A program made the position numbers and the translations under genes. From NCBI RefSeq assembly GCF_000294775.2, contig NZ_CP015506.1, positions 1,463,501-1,527,500 of the forward strand: a DNA stretch of 64,000 nt, in the 5' to 3' direction. Every line of letters starts with the position of its first letter. Positions within the stretch are counted from its first letter, which is position 1. The notes beneath the pieces were generated by a model. The model was not told the origin of the DNA and did not search any database. It saw nothing but the letters and a program-made list of their open reading frames with translations. This DNA is from Cytobacillus oceanisediminis 2691. GTDB taxonomy: Bacteria > Bacillota > Bacilli > Bacillales > Cytobacillaceae. This document shows, piece by piece, positions 10,896 to 20,420 of this stretch.

Positions 10896-11135
10896 AAAAA
10901 AGAACCATTCATCCCTATAAAATAGGGACGAATGGTCCGCGTTGCCACCCTAATTACTCAAATACTGAGTCACTCTGCCCTATGCAGAATAATGCATAGG
11001 TCCCCGATAACGCAGGGAAGCGCCTGAAAAATTCAGAAGCTCAAAAGTCCATTCGATTTACCGGGCTGCCTGTTTGCACCTTCCACAGACTCTCTGTTAA
11101 ACCCTCAGTAAATGTACTACTCTTTTTTCATTGCC
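10896..11135 (-). promoter_or_regulatory. T-box riboswitch (tRNA-Trp) upstream of trpS
   Basis: Read on the minus strand, the leader carries the conserved T-box sequence GGTGGCAACGCGG (about 10938-10950). A stem I region contains GAATGGAC; here TGG at 11051-11049 is the Trp specifier codon. The leader ends in a terminator hairpin (GACCATTCGTCCCTAT with ATAGGGATGAATGGTT, then T-run, 10936-10896). Uncharged tRNA-Trp should stabilise the antiterminator and turn trpS on. Confidence 0.93.
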
Positions 11136-11159
11136 GACTAGATATTAATTTATATTTGT

Positions 11160-11165
11160 ATTATA
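11160..11165 (-). promoter_or_regulatory. -10 element of the trpS T-box transcript
   Basis: TATAAT on the minus strand, about 30 nt upstream of the T-box. No clear -35 is visible at the right distance. Confidence 0.45.
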
Positions 11166-11395
11166 TAATAAATTAAACTATCCGGATACAAAAATCAAGT
11201 TAATAAAGGGAAAAATGAAGTCAGCGATAGCCTCTATTTCAAGGCTGCACTTGACAATATATGGGTGATGATTCCTATTAAAATAGTAAAAAATCTTAAA
11301 AAGAAAAATTTTTTTAAATCTCAAAAATTCTTAATTTATAAGACTTTTTGACGAAAAATGTCATACTCGATTGGATTGCATGTACAAAAAGCCAC

Positions 11396-11424
11396 TTGCA
11401 ATAAGTTTTTAAACTATTTATAAT
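11396..11424 (+). promoter_or_regulatory. Sigma-A promoter of the opp operon
   Basis: TTGCAA (11396-11401), 17-nt spacer, TATAAT (11419-11424). Transcription from here would give a leader of about 320 nt before oppA. A second, poorer TTGACA at 11251 has a 19-nt spacer to TATTAA. Confidence 0.65.
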
Positions 11425-11430
11425 AAACGT

Positions 11431-11752
11431 AACAAACATAATCTTTACGATTTTGTTACATTTACAACAAAACTATATCACTCCAGATAGCGAGAGTATG
11501 GTGCATAATGAGTAAGTTTATAGCTTACATCTTATAGATTACTCCTTTTAATCTGAATTATCAGAATATAAGGATAATCTATCTTTAAGAGAATATAAAC
11601 TTGCTTTTTTTGTTGCCTTCTAAATAGTCTGCAAATTTTTTAAATTGAATTAACAGACTATTTGAGCAATATATCTGGGGCGCACAGTTGTGTTTTTTGT
11701 GAAAGGCAAGCGTAAGGATATTGTTTGAGGAAATTTAATAGGGGGTTATACC
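11431..11752 (+). promoter_or_regulatory. Long structured 5' leader of oppA
   Basis: About 320 nt with no gene. It holds a TTTTGTT/AACAAAA hairpin (11451-11472), a CodY-like sequence AATTATCAGAATATA (11556-11570, three mismatches to AATTTTCNGAAAATT), and a perfect 10-bp inverted repeat AAATAGTCTG (11622-11631) / CAGACTATTT (11654-11663). No T-box or other riboswitch signature is seen. Regulation by CodY or RNA folding is inference. Confidence 0.45.
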
Positions 11753-13399
11753 GTGAACAAAAGATTATCGATCTTTTTTAGCATGCTGCTTGTGCTAAGC
11801 ATGTTCCTTGCTGCATGTAACGGCGGCGGAGACAATGCTGACGGCGGCGAAAAAGGCGGAGACGACGGCGGAAAGTCTGATGTACCGCAGGAGTTAAGAG
11901 TAAACATCAACACTGAACCACCATCATTAAATCCAGGACTTGCAGAAGATTCAACTTCTGGAACTGTACTTCGTAACGTATTAGAAGGTCTTACTCGCAT
12001 CAATCAAGATGGTAAGCCTGAAAAAGCAATGGCAGATGACATTAAAGTTTCTGAAGACGGAAAAACTTATACATTCACAATTCGCGATGCGAAATGGTCA
12101 AATGGCGATCCTGTAATCGCTCAAGACTTTGAATATGCTTGGAAATGGGCATTAGATCCTGCCAACAACTCAACTTATGCATACCAGCTTTACTACCTTG
12201 AAGGCGCTGAAGCATTCAACACAGGCAAAGGTGAAAAGGATGCAGTTGGTGTTAAAGCTATTGATGAGAAAACACTAGAAGTTAAATTAGTAAATCCAAC
12301 GCCATATTTTGAAGAATTAACAGCTTTCTATACTTATCTGCCAGTCAACAGCAAGATTGCTGAAGCTAACCCAGATTGGGCAACTGACGCTGGTGAAAAT
12401 TTCACTACTAACGGTCCTTTCCATTTAGTTGAATGGGCTCACAGTGACAAGATCGTTCTTGAAAAGAGCGAAACATACTGGGATGCTGAAACAGTTAAGC
12501 TGGACAGCATTGAAATGATCATGATCAATGATCCTAATACTGAATTATCAATGTTTGACAACGGCGAACTAGATTGGGCTGGAGCTCCAACAGGTGCCCT
12601 TCCAACTGACGCTATGCAGGCTCTTAAAGACGAAGGCCGCTTAGTTACTCAGCCTATCGCAGGTATTTACAATTACAAGTTTAATACAACTGTAGAACCA
12701 TTTAATAATGTCAATATCCGTAAGGCTTTTGCACATGCTCTCAACCGTCAGGAGCTTATTGATAACATCCTTCAGGGTGAACAGCTTCCTGCAATGGCAA
12801 TTGTTCCACCTTCAATGTTTGAAGAAAACGAAAAGGGTTATTTCCCTGATAACGATGTAGAAAAAGCTAAAGAATATTTACAAAAAGGTCTTGAAGAGCT
12901 TGGATTGAAAGATGCTTCTGAACTACCAGCAGTAACTCTTTCTTACAATACTTCAGAGGCACACCAAAAGATTGCTCAGGCAATCCAGGATATGTGGAAG
13001 CAGAACCTTGGCGTAGAAGTAACACTTGATAACGCTGAGTGGAATGTATTCCTTGATAATGTAAACCAAATGGATTACCAGGTAGCGCGTATGGGCTGGT
13101 TGGGTGACTTTAACGATGCAATCAACTTCTTAGAAATGTACCGTGACGCTGATGGCGGTAACAACAATACTGGATGGGAAAGCAAAGAGTTCCAGGATCT
13201 GCTTGCTAAATCTGCAACAGAAACTGACCCTGAAGCTCGCCAGCAGTTATTGAAGGATGCTGAAGCAATCTTCATGGAAGATATGCCAGTAGCTCCAATC
13301 TATTTCTATACTAACAACTGGGTACAGGCTGAGAACCTTAAAGATGTTGCAGTATCCGGTCTAGGTGATGTCCAATATAAGTGGGCATACTTCGAATAA
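11753..13399 (+). CDS. oppA: Oligopeptide-binding lipoprotein OppA
   Basis: Extracellular peptide-binding receptor of the Opp importer, SBP_bac_5 family, 548 aa. The start is GTG 11753 after an AGGGGG site. Lipobox LAAC puts the lipidated cysteine at C22, followed by a Gly/Asp-rich linker. Family motifs such as TYTFTIRDAKWSNGDPVIAQ and VNIRKAFAHALNRQ are present. In Bacillus, Opp imports nutrient peptides and signalling peptides (Phr) for sporulation and competence (established). First gene of oppABCDF. Confidence 0.96.
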   Translation: MNKRLSIFFSMLLVLSMFLAACNGGGDNADGGEKGGDDGGKSDVPQELRVNINTEPPSLNPGLAEDSTSGTVLRNVLEGLTRINQDGKPEKAMADDIKVSEDGKTYTFTIRDAKWSNGDPVIAQDFEYAWKWALDPANNSTYAYQLYYLEGAEAFNTGKGEKDAVGVKAIDEKTLEVKLVNPTPYFEELTAFYTYLPVNSKIAEANPDWATDAGENFTTNGPFHLVEWAHSDKIVLEKSETYWDAETVKLDSIEMIMINDPNTELSMFDNGELDWAGAPTGALPTDAMQALKDEGRLVTQPIAGIYNYKFNTTVEPFNNVNIRKAFAHALNRQELIDNILQGEQLPAMAIVPPSMFEENEKGYFPDNDVEKAKEYLQKGLEELGLKDASELPAVTLSYNTSEAHQKIAQAIQDMWKQNLGVEVTLDNAEWNVFLDNVNQMDYQVARMGWLGDFNDAINFLEMYRDADGGNNNTGWESKEFQDLLAKSATETDPEARQQLLKDAEAIFMEDMPVAPIYFYTNNWVQAENLKDVAVSGLGDVQYKWAYFE

Positions 13400-13416
13400 A
13401 CATAGCTAAACTTTAC

Positions 13417-13453
13417 GAAAGGTATATGGGATGCTCAATCCCATATACCTTCG
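13417..13453 (+). promoter_or_regulatory. Stem-loop between oppA and oppB
   Basis: Perfect 14-bp stem AAGGTATATGGGAT (13419-13432) / ATCCCATATACCTT (13438-13451) with a 5-nt loop and no T-run. The same arrangement occurs after appA. Probably a processing or partial-termination element that sets OppA above the permease level (inference). Confidence 0.75.
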
Positions 13454-13494
13454 TTTCTGATTAAGGCATTGTAATAAATTGGAGGTGTTTGACA

Positions 13495-14430
13495 ATGGCG
13501 AAATATATTGGAAAACGCTTGGTGTACATGCTTCTGTCTCTTTGGATGATTGTTACAGCAACGTTTTTCTTCATGCGCATTGCACCCGGAAACCCTTTTG
13601 CATCTGAGAAAAAACTTCCTCCCGAAATTGAAGCAAACCTGAATGCCCACTTTGGGCTGGACAAGCCATGGTATGCACAGTATTGGGAGTATCTCGTTCG
13701 AATTGTCAACTGGGATTTTGGACCATCATTTAAATATAAAAGCCAAACTGTAAACGACCTGATTAATGAAGGTTTCCCTGTTTCATTTCTTCTCGGAATG
13801 GAAGCCATTTTTATCGCCGTTGCAGTAGGAGTTCTATTAGGAATCATTGCGGCATTAAAACACAATAGGTGGCCGGATTACACAGCGATGATTGTAGCTG
13901 TATTAGGTATCTCTGTACCTTCCTTTATCATGGCATCATTCCTGCAATATTTCCTGGCAATAAAAATGGGTATTTTCCCTGTAGCACGATGGGAATCATT
14001 TATGCACAGCGTTCTTCCAGCCGTTGCACTGGCTTCCACACCGATGGCATTTATAGCCCGGTTAACTCGTTCCAGCATGCTTGAAGTTCTGGCGAATGAT
14101 TATATTAAGACTGCTAAATCCAAAGGTTTAAGCAGGGGAGTAATTACAGTAAAACATACGATCCGTAATGCACTATTACCTGTTGTAACTTATATGGGAC
14201 CATTAACCGCAGGTATTTTAACTGGAAGTTTCGTTATTGAAAGAATCTTCGGTATTCCTGGACTTGGTGCACACTTTGTAACAAGTATCAACAATCGTGA
14301 CTATACGGTAATTATGGGTGTAACAGTTTTCTACAGTATTCTGTTGCTTGTATCTATTCTCCTTGTTGACATTGCATACGGAATCATCGACCCACGCATC
14401 AAACTTGCTGGCGGGAAGAAAGGAGAGTAA
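13495..14430 (+). CDS. oppB: Oligopeptide ABC transporter permease OppB
   Basis: First permease of Opp, 311 aa, OppB family. I chose ATG 13495 because GGAGGTG at 13481-13487 is seven bases upstream; the TTG at 13489 is too close. [20 protein letters not shown] is the first transmembrane segment. The [15 protein letters not shown] region and the EAA loop [15 protein letters not shown] are typical. Confidence 0.96.
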   Translation: MAKYIGKRLVYMLLSLWMIVTATFFFMRIAPGNPFASEKKLPPEIEANLNAHFGLDKPWYAQYWEYLVRIVNWDFGPSFKYKSQTVNDLINEGFPVSFLLGMEAIFIAVAVGVLLGIIAALKHNRWPDYTAMIVAVLGISVPSFIMASFLQYFLAIKMGIFPVARWESFMHSVLPAVALASTPMAFIARLTRSSMLEVLANDYIKTAKSKGLSRGVITVKHTIRNALLPVVTYMGPLTAGILTGSFVIERIFGIPGLGAHFVTSINNRDYTVIMGVTVFYSILLLVSILLVDIAYGIIDPRIKLAGGKKGE

Positions 14431-14432
14431 TT

Positions 14433-15347
14433 ATGCAGATTTCGAAAGATAAGTTCAAGTTAGTCGGAACACAGCTTGGTGAAGCTGAAAAAATTTCAAA
14501 ACCCAGTCTTTCTTTCTGGAAAGATGTATTTATTCGATTTCGAAAAAACAAGCTTGCCCTGTTTGGATTAGTATTATTAGGACTGCTAATCTTCATGGCA
14601 ATCTTTGGACCATATATGACTCCATATGATTATGCATCAAATGATCTGAGCAACAAGAACCAGCCGCCTTCTTCTGAACATTGGTTTGGTACAGATGATC
14701 TTGGCCGTGATGTATTTGCCCGTACATGGGAAGGTGCACGAATTTCCATCTTCATTGGAGTTGCTGCAGCTGTAATTGATTTAATCATTGGTGTGCTTTG
14801 GGGCGGTATTGCCGGTTATAAGGGCGGACGCACAGACGAGGGTATGATGCGTTTTGCCGATATTTTATATGGTGTACCTTACTTATTATTAGTAATCTTG
14901 TTAATGGTTGTGCTTGGACAGGGATTGTCTACTATGATCATTGCAATGTCTATTACAGGATGGATCAATATGTCCCGTATTGTACGCGGTCAGGTGTTAT
15001 CTCTTAAAAATCAGGAATATGTACTGGCAGCCAAAACGCTTGGTGCAAATACAAGCAGAATTATGGGCAAACACTTAATTCCAAATTCAATGGGACCTAT
15101 ACTAGTCACAATGACGCTAACGATCCCTTCTGCTATTTTTACTGAAGCATTCTTAAGCTTTATTGGACTTGGTTTAACACCGCCTATAGCGAGCTGGGGA
15201 ACAATGGCCAATGATGGATTGCCGGCTATGCGTTACTACCCATGGCGCTTATTCTTCCCTGCTACGTTTATCTGTTTAACGATTTTTGCTTTTAACGTAG
15301 TTGGCGATGGCCTGCGTGATGCACTAGATCCAAGAATGCGTAAATAA
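14433..15347 (+). CDS. oppC: Oligopeptide ABC transporter permease OppC
   Basis: Second permease of Opp, 304 aa. It has the OppC_N segment (FWKDVFIRFRKNKLALFGL), the HWFGTDDLGRDVFART motif and the EAA loop EYVLAAKTLGANTSRI. It starts 2 nt after oppB with a GAAAGGAGAG site. Confidence 0.96.
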   Translation: MQISKDKFKLVGTQLGEAEKISKPSLSFWKDVFIRFRKNKLALFGLVLLGLLIFMAIFGPYMTPYDYASNDLSNKNQPPSSEHWFGTDDLGRDVFARTWEGARISIFIGVAAAVIDLIIGVLWGGIAGYKGGRTDEGMMRFADILYGVPYLLLVILLMVVLGQGLSTMIIAMSITGWINMSRIVRGQVLSLKNQEYVLAAKTLGANTSRIMGKHLIPNSMGPILVTMTLTIPSAIFTEAFLSFIGLGLTPPIASWGTMANDGLPAMRYYPWRLFFPATFICLTIFAFNVVGDGLRDALDPRMRK

Positions 15348-15359
15348 AGGAGTGAGAAC

Positions 15360-16427
15360 ATGGAAAAATTACTTGAAGTAAAAAATTTAGAAGTCTCATT
15401 CCAAACATATGGAGGTACAGTAAAAGCAGTCCGGGGAGTCAGCTTTGACCTTCATAAGGGAGAGACGCTTGCGATTGTTGGTGAATCAGGTTCAGGCAAA
15501 AGTGTTACTTCCCAGTCTATTATGAAGTTAATACCTATGCCGCCAGGCCGAATTTCAGGCGGGCAAATCCTGTTAAATGGTGAAGACATCGTACCAAAAA
15601 CAGAAAAACAAATGGAAAAAATCCGCGGTAAAGAAATCAGTATGATTTTCCAGGATCCGATGACGTCATTGAATCCAACGATGAGAGTTGGAAATCAGAT
15701 AATGGAAGTGCTGATTAAACATCAAAATATGACGAAGACTGATGGCAAAAACAGAGCAATTGAATTACTGAGACTTGTTGGTATCCCGATGCCTGAGAAA
15801 AGAGTTAATCAATATCCTCATGAATTCTCCGGCGGTATGAGACAGCGTGCAATGATTGCGATTGCTCTTGCAGCCAATCCAAAGCTGCTTATCGCTGATG
15901 AGCCGACAACAGCTCTTGACGTTACTATTCAGGCGCAAATCCTGGAGCTTATGAAAGATCTTCAAAATAAAATGGATACATCCATTATCTTTATCACGCA
16001 CGACCTGGGTGTTGTTGCAAATGTTGCGGACCGTGTAGCTGTAATGTATGCTGGCCAGATTGTTGAAATGGGCACTGTGGATGAAATTTTCTATGACCCT
16101 CGTCATCCTTATACATGGGGATTGCTGGCATCAATGCCAAGCTTAGAAAATGATGATAAAGCTGAATTAGCTGCGATACCTGGAACTCCTCCGGATCTGA
16201 CAAATCCACCAAAGGGAGACGCATTTGCCGCCAGAAATCAATATGCACTTGCAATTGACTTTGAAGAAGAGCCGCCGATGTTCCAGATTTCAGAAACACA
16301 TTTTGCAAAAACCTGGCTTCTTCACCCGGATGCTCCACAGGTTGAGCCGCCGGAAGCAGTAAAAAGACGTATGCGCCAATTATCCTCCACATTTGAAAAG
16401 CCTGTATTAGTGAAGGAGGGAAAATAA
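15360..16427 (+). CDS. oppD: Oligopeptide ABC transporter ATP-binding protein OppD
   Basis: ATPase of the Opp importer, 355 aa. Walker A is GESGSGKS, signature FSGGMRQR, Walker B LLIADEP, and ITHDLG follows. The C-terminal peptide-transporter extension is present in outline, but the four-Cys motif found in AppD is replaced (PKGDAFAARNQYAL, no cysteines), so any metal or FeS site there is lost. Coupled by short spacing to oppC and oppF. Confidence 0.96.
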   Translation: MEKLLEVKNLEVSFQTYGGTVKAVRGVSFDLHKGETLAIVGESGSGKSVTSQSIMKLIPMPPGRISGGQILLNGEDIVPKTEKQMEKIRGKEISMIFQDPMTSLNPTMRVGNQIMEVLIKHQNMTKTDGKNRAIELLRLVGIPMPEKRVNQYPHEFSGGMRQRAMIAIALAANPKLLIADEPTTALDVTIQAQILELMKDLQNKMDTSIIFITHDLGVVANVADRVAVMYAGQIVEMGTVDEIFYDPRHPYTWGLLASMPSLENDDKAELAAIPGTPPDLTNPPKGDAFAARNQYALAIDFEEEPPMFQISETHFAKTWLLHPDAPQVEPPEAVKRRMRQLSSTFEKPVLVKEGK

Positions 16428-16429
16428 TA

Positions 16430-17365
16430 ATGGCAGAAAAATTGCTTGAAATTAAAAATTTAAAACAGCATTTTAATGTAGGCCGTCCCAATATGGTGAA
16501 AGCAGTTGATGGAATTACTTTTGATATTTATAAGGGAGAGACCCTTGGACTTGTAGGTGAGTCTGGCTGCGGTAAATCAACTACTGGTCGAACCATTATC
16601 AGGTTATACGATGCAACAGACGGTCAAGTTCTTTTTGAAGGTGAAGATGTTCATGGTAAAAAGTCTGCAAAAGAACTAAAAAAGTTTAACCGGAAAATGC
16701 AAATGATTTTCCAGGATCCTTATGCTTCCTTAAATCCGCGTATGACTGTTGCCGATATTATTGCTGAAGGCATCGATATTCACGGTTTGGCAAAGAGCAA
16801 AAAGGAACGTATGGAGCGGGTTTATGAGCTTTTGGAAACAGTTGGTCTGAACAAAGAGCATGCTAACCGTTACCCTCATGAATTCTCTGGCGGACAGAGA
16901 CAGCGTATCGGGATTGCCCGCGCGCTTGCGGTTGACCCTGATTTCATTATTGCCGATGAGCCAATTTCTGCATTGGACGTTTCTATCCAGGCTCAGGTAG
17001 TAAACCTTATGAAAAAACTGCAGCGTGAAAAAGGATTGACATACTTGTTTATCGCTCATGACTTATCGATGGTTAAGTACATCAGTGATCGTATTGGTGT
17101 AATGTATTTCGGTAAACTGGTAGAGCTTGCGCCAGCAGAAGATTTATATAAAAACCCGATGCACCCTTACACTCAATCACTGCTGTCAGCTATTCCGCTT
17201 CCGGATCCGGAAACGGAACGTTCCCGCAGAAGAAAATCATATGATACAGCAGTTCACAATTATGCTGACAATGAAAAGCTGGAAATGCGTGAAATTACTC
17301 CGGGACATTTTGTTTACTGTTCTGAAAAAGAGTATAACGAATTAAAAGCTCAATATGCCAAATAA
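16430..17365 (+). CDS. oppF: Oligopeptide ABC transporter ATP-binding protein OppF
   Basis: Partner ATPase of OppD, 311 aa. Walker A is GESGCGKS, signature FSGGQRQR, Walker B IIADEP. The C-terminal extension is short and ends in a charged tail (SEKEYNELKAQYAK) without the Cys cluster seen in AppF. Last gene of the opp operon. Confidence 0.96.
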   Translation: MAEKLLEIKNLKQHFNVGRPNMVKAVDGITFDIYKGETLGLVGESGCGKSTTGRTIIRLYDATDGQVLFEGEDVHGKKSAKELKKFNRKMQMIFQDPYASLNPRMTVADIIAEGIDIHGLAKSKKERMERVYELLETVGLNKEHANRYPHEFSGGQRQRIGIARALAVDPDFIIADEPISALDVSIQAQVVNLMKKLQREKGLTYLFIAHDLSMVKYISDRIGVMYFGKLVELAPAEDLYKNPMHPYTQSLLSAIPLPDPETERSRRRKSYDTAVHNYADNEKLEMREITPGHFVYCSEKEYNELKAQYAK

Positions 17366-17396
17366 CAAAAAACGATCTCAACTGAGATCGTTTTTT
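17366..17396 (+). terminator. Terminator of the opp operon
   Basis: AAAAAACGATCTCA pairs with TGAGATCGTTTTTT. Confidence 0.9.
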
Positions 17397-17765
17397 ACAT
17401 CCTGGAAAAGTCAGTGTTTGCTAAACTTATGTTAATCCTTTTTTATAGTAAAAAGGAGTTTCCAAGATGTAAATGGCTCAGTCATATATGTAGATAATGG
17501 AAATATCTCTTTAACACGTTTATTCGCTAACGTAAGCTTTAGTATATAATACAACATTTTCTAGAATATTACTATTAGAATTTTCGATTATTTATATTTT
17601 TCCGTCAATTCATTTAACTATACTGTATTTTAATATTTTTTAAATATTATTGGTTTAAAGAACAGTTATTAAGATAATTTAGTATATAGATAGTTCTTAA
17701 TTCATTGAAATAATTTTATAATGGGTAACAACAAGCAGAACTTAAATAAAGGGGGCATCACACAT
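17397..17765 (+). other. AT-rich intergenic region before the glycoside hydrolase gene
   Basis: No gene is supported here. A possible -10 TATAAT lies at 17545-17550 with a poor -35 (TTCGCT). The rest is very AT-rich. If that promoter is used the leader is about 210 nt. I see no recognisable riboswitch. Confidence 0.4.
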
Positions 17766-18971
17766 TTGAAAAAGCCAGTACATTTAGCTGCTGCCTTAAT
17801 GTTAGTATCAGGTCTATTCATTTCTGCCCAGCCGGGGGAGGCAAAAGAACAGGAACACCAGGAACCAGGCCGAAACCCGCAAAGGGAACATGTTTCGCTT
17901 GTAAAGGCATTGCCAGAAAAAATAAGCCGATTCCAATTTGATTCCGGCTATCATTTTCAATATCCTGATGCTGTTAGGGGGATATATGTCACCGGACATT
18001 CTGCAGGCGGCACAAAGTTTAATACCTTGGTAAAATTGATGGAAGATACCGATTTGAATACGATGGTAATCGATATTAAGGATGATTGGGGAAATCTTAC
18101 TTATATTCCTGAAGACAGTTCACCATATAAAGAGATTGGAAAACCTTACATAAAGGATACAAAAAAAATCATGAAAGTCATGGAAGAGAAGCAAATTTAT
18201 CCGATTGCCCGGGTAGTTGTTTTCAAAGATTCTGTCCTTGCAAATAAAAAGCCGGAATGGTCTTATAAAGAAGGAAATACAGTATGGAAGAATGGCAGAG
18301 GTGAATCATTTGTAAATCCATTTTTAAAAGAAGTTTGGGATTACAATGTGGGAATTGCAATTGAAGCTGCAAAAATGGGATTTCAGGAAATTCAATTTGA
18401 TTATGTCCGGTTTCCTGAAGGCTTTGAACACCGCGACAGTTCTTTGAAATACAGTATGGGTGAATATGAAGATCTTAAGATTGAAAATGTTCAAAAGCGT
18501 GTAAGCGCGGTTACAGACTTTGTTGAGTATGCAAGGAAGCAGCTTGAGCCATATGGAGTAAAGGTATCGGTTGATATTTTTGGCTACACGGCTACCCTTC
18601 CTGAAGCTCCGGGAATTGGTCAGAATTTTTCTGAAATCTCAGAACATGTAGACGTAATTTCTTCTATGATTTATCCAAGCCACTGGACTTCCTATTTCGG
18701 AATTGCCAAACCAGATCTGGAACCTTATAAGCTGGTTTCTGAATATGCAAAACTTGAGAATAGGAAGTTGGAAGAGTTGGATAGTCCACCTGTTTCAAGA
18801 CCGTGGCTGCAGGATTTTACTGCTTCATATTTAGGAGCCGGAAATTATAAGAAGTATGGAAGGGCCGAGGTTGAAGCTCAAATAAAGGCACTGAACGAAC
18901 AGGGAATTAATGAATTCCTTTTATGGAATGCGGGTAATTCGTATACACCAAAAGTGGATTATACACCATAA
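17766..18971 (+). CDS. Exported putative glycoside hydrolase (PF13200/DUF4015 type)
   Basis: Predicted secreted protein with a TIM-barrel glycoside-hydrolase-like domain. I chose TTG 17766 because it starts a good signal peptide (MKKPVHLAAALMLVSGLFIS, cleavage near AQPGEA-KE) and follows AAAGGGGG; an in-frame ATG at 17721 would put 15 odd residues in front. The product is 401 aa. Domain marks are VRGIYVTGHSAGG, MVIDIKDDWGNLTY, EIQFDYVRFPEG and VSVDIFGYT. Substrate is unknown; the cell wall or a polysaccharide is a guess. It has no counterpart at this place in the B. subtilis order. Confidence 0.85.
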   Translation: MKKPVHLAAALMLVSGLFISAQPGEAKEQEHQEPGRNPQREHVSLVKALPEKISRFQFDSGYHFQYPDAVRGIYVTGHSAGGTKFNTLVKLMEDTDLNTMVIDIKDDWGNLTYIPEDSSPYKEIGKPYIKDTKKIMKVMEEKQIYPIARVVVFKDSVLANKKPEWSYKEGNTVWKNGRGESFVNPFLKEVWDYNVGIAIEAAKMGFQEIQFDYVRFPEGFEHRDSSLKYSMGEYEDLKIENVQKRVSAVTDFVEYARKQLEPYGVKVSVDIFGYTATLPEAPGIGQNFSEISEHVDVISSMIYPSHWTSYFGIAKPDLEPYKLVSEYAKLENRKLEELDSPPVSRPWLQDFTASYLGAGNYKKYGRAEVEAQIKALNEQGINEFLLWNAGNSYTPKVDYTP

Positions 18972-19016
18972 AAGCCAGAAAGAGGCCGATTTTTTTGGCC
19001 TCCTTCTGGCTTTGTT
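18970..19016 (+). terminator. Terminator after the glycoside hydrolase gene
   Basis: AAAGCCAGAAAGAGGCC pairs with GGCCTCCTTCTGGCTTT with small bulges, followed by TTTGTTT. Confidence 0.8.
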
Positions 19017-19086
19017 TATCAATTAATTAAGTTACATATCATTTGACACCAAACTTGAATACGGTATCATAGTATAGAGGCATAGG

Positions 19087-19275
19087 TTACCGCTTTTTCT
19101 TTCCGCCTACGCTTTTCCATCCAGTCTGCACCCTTGCAGATTGATCCACGAATTCGGATTTATTTTTACCGCCAAATACCTTTTCTCCAATACCATTAGT
19201 TAGTACACCTAATAAGGCAGTAAATCCAATTATGAGCAGCGCAACAATTGTTAAATCAGTTATGTAACCAACCAT
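19087..19275 (-). CDS. Small single-span membrane protein, unknown
   Basis: 62 aa. One N-terminal hydrophobic helix (ITDLTIVALLIIGFTALLGV) is followed by a basic C-terminal half ending GGKKKR. ATG 19275 has a strong GATGGAGG site, which supports translation. I do not recognise the family. It is transcribed toward the glycoside hydrolase gene and diverges from yjbC. Confidence 0.65.
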   Translation of the reverse strand: MVGYITDLTIVALLIIGFTALLGVLTNGIGEKVFGGKNKSEFVDQSARVQTGWKSVGGKKKR

Positions 19276-19523
19276 GATAAACCTCCATCTTTCTTTTCAC
19301 AGTTTCCTGTGATTAGTGTATAAACATCCCTAATCTTATTTTATTCGAAATTTTCCAGTATTAAAAGGGGTAATTCCACAAATACTTTATCTGATTGGAA
19401 ATAGTATATAAGGCTTAAACTTAGAAGTGAGTGGAAAGGAAAGCTGGGAGCTTATCATGCTGGAATAAATATTCATGCTCTATTAACGGTTTATCGTTTG
19501 TGAGCAAAAAAAGGAGAAGATCC

Positions 19524-20099
19524 ATGCATTGGTATGAAAAACTGAATCAATATTTCCCTATTGAAGAAATGAAATCCAGAGAACACATGGAAACCTTATT
19601 AAAGGAACGGTCAGACATTTATCATAAAGACGAAGGTCCATACCATGTTCTTATGTATGTGGAACTGGATAACTTTGTGTTTATTGATTATCTGTTTGTT
19701 TCGAAGGAATCCAGAGGACAGGGACTTGGCCATAAATTACTTCAAAAGCTGAAGGATAAAGGCAAGCCGATCATTTTGGAAGTTGAGCCGATTGATTATG
19801 AAGACACGGATACAGAAAAGCGCCTTCGGTTCTATAAAAGAGAAGGGTTTGAGCATGCGCAATCAATTGGATACAGCCGCCGGTCTCTTGCAACCAATGA
19901 AATCAATTCAATGGAAATTCTATATTGGTCTCCTGAGAATGAAAGTGAAGAAATGATTTATGAAGCCATGAAGAAAACATATGAAATGATACACACATAC
20001 AGAGATGCACATTTCTATGGGAAGTCCTATCAGCCTGTAGAAGAGGTCCTGACCTTTGAGGAAAATAAAAATGGGACGGATGTATTGGAGGATCTTTAA
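19524..20099 (+). CDS. yjbC: GNAT family N-acetyltransferase YjbC
   Basis: Predicted acetyl-CoA dependent N-acetyltransferase, cytosolic. I chose ATG 19524 (site AAAGGAGAAG) rather than an upstream in-frame start; this gives 191 aa, near the B. subtilis length, starting MHWYEKLNQYFPIEEMKSRE. The acetyl-CoA loop is visible as ESRGQGLGHKLLQKL. In B. subtilis yjbC is the first gene of the yjbC-spx operon and is linked to stress resistance; the substrate is unknown. A terminator-like hairpin separates it from spx here. Confidence 0.9.
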   Translation: MHWYEKLNQYFPIEEMKSREHMETLLKERSDIYHKDEGPYHVLMYVELDNFVFIDYLFVSKESRGQGLGHKLLQKLKDKGKPIILEVEPIDYEDTDTEKRLRFYKREGFEHAQSIGYSRRSLATNEINSMEILYWSPENESEEMIYEAMKKTYEMIHTYRDAHFYGKSYQPVEEVLTFEENKNGTDVLEDL

Positions 20100-20106
20100 G
20101 AATTGG

Positions 20107-20144
20107 GAAAACACAGCCATTTTTGTAAATGGCTGTGTTTTCAT
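20107..20144 (+). terminator. Terminator after yjbC
   Basis: AAAACACAGCCAT pairs with ATGGCTGTGTTTT, then CATTTTCATTT. Readthrough into spx is possible, but spx has its own promoters downstream. Confidence 0.8.
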
Positions 20145-20318
20145 TTTCATTTATTAATTGAGAAAATAATATTATCTATTTTAGGTTTAATCAAAATTCA
20201 TATGGGTAAATATAGAATAATTTAGTATAAATAAAAGAATTTAATACATAAAATTCCCTTGAGCTAAATGCTTAAGAAGCTTTATGGAAGAAATTATAGC
20301 AAAAAATATATAAAAAAA

Positions 20319-20346
20319 TGAAACTTTTTGCTTGTTCATTCGTCTT
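20319..20346 (+). promoter_or_regulatory. ECF-sigma-type promoter upstream of spx
   Basis: TGAAAC (20319-20324), 16-nt spacer, CGTCTT (20341-20346). It matches the sigma-W/M/X class (TGAAAC-N16-CGTC). In B. subtilis an extracytoplasmic sigma (sigma-M) promoter in the yjbC-spx gap raises Spx under envelope stress (established from memory). The gap here runs 20145-20573 and has no gene. Confidence 0.65.
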
Positions 20347-20420
20347 ATTAAGTAGATTCTAATTCTTAATCCATTTGTTTAATAAATGTTTAATACTTTT
20401 ATCATATTTATAAAAAGTTA

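Noticed and set aside
11431-11752. T-box or other known riboswitch in the oppA leader
   Set aside because: No GGTGGNACCGCG-type T-box core and no terminator/antiterminator pair is visible.
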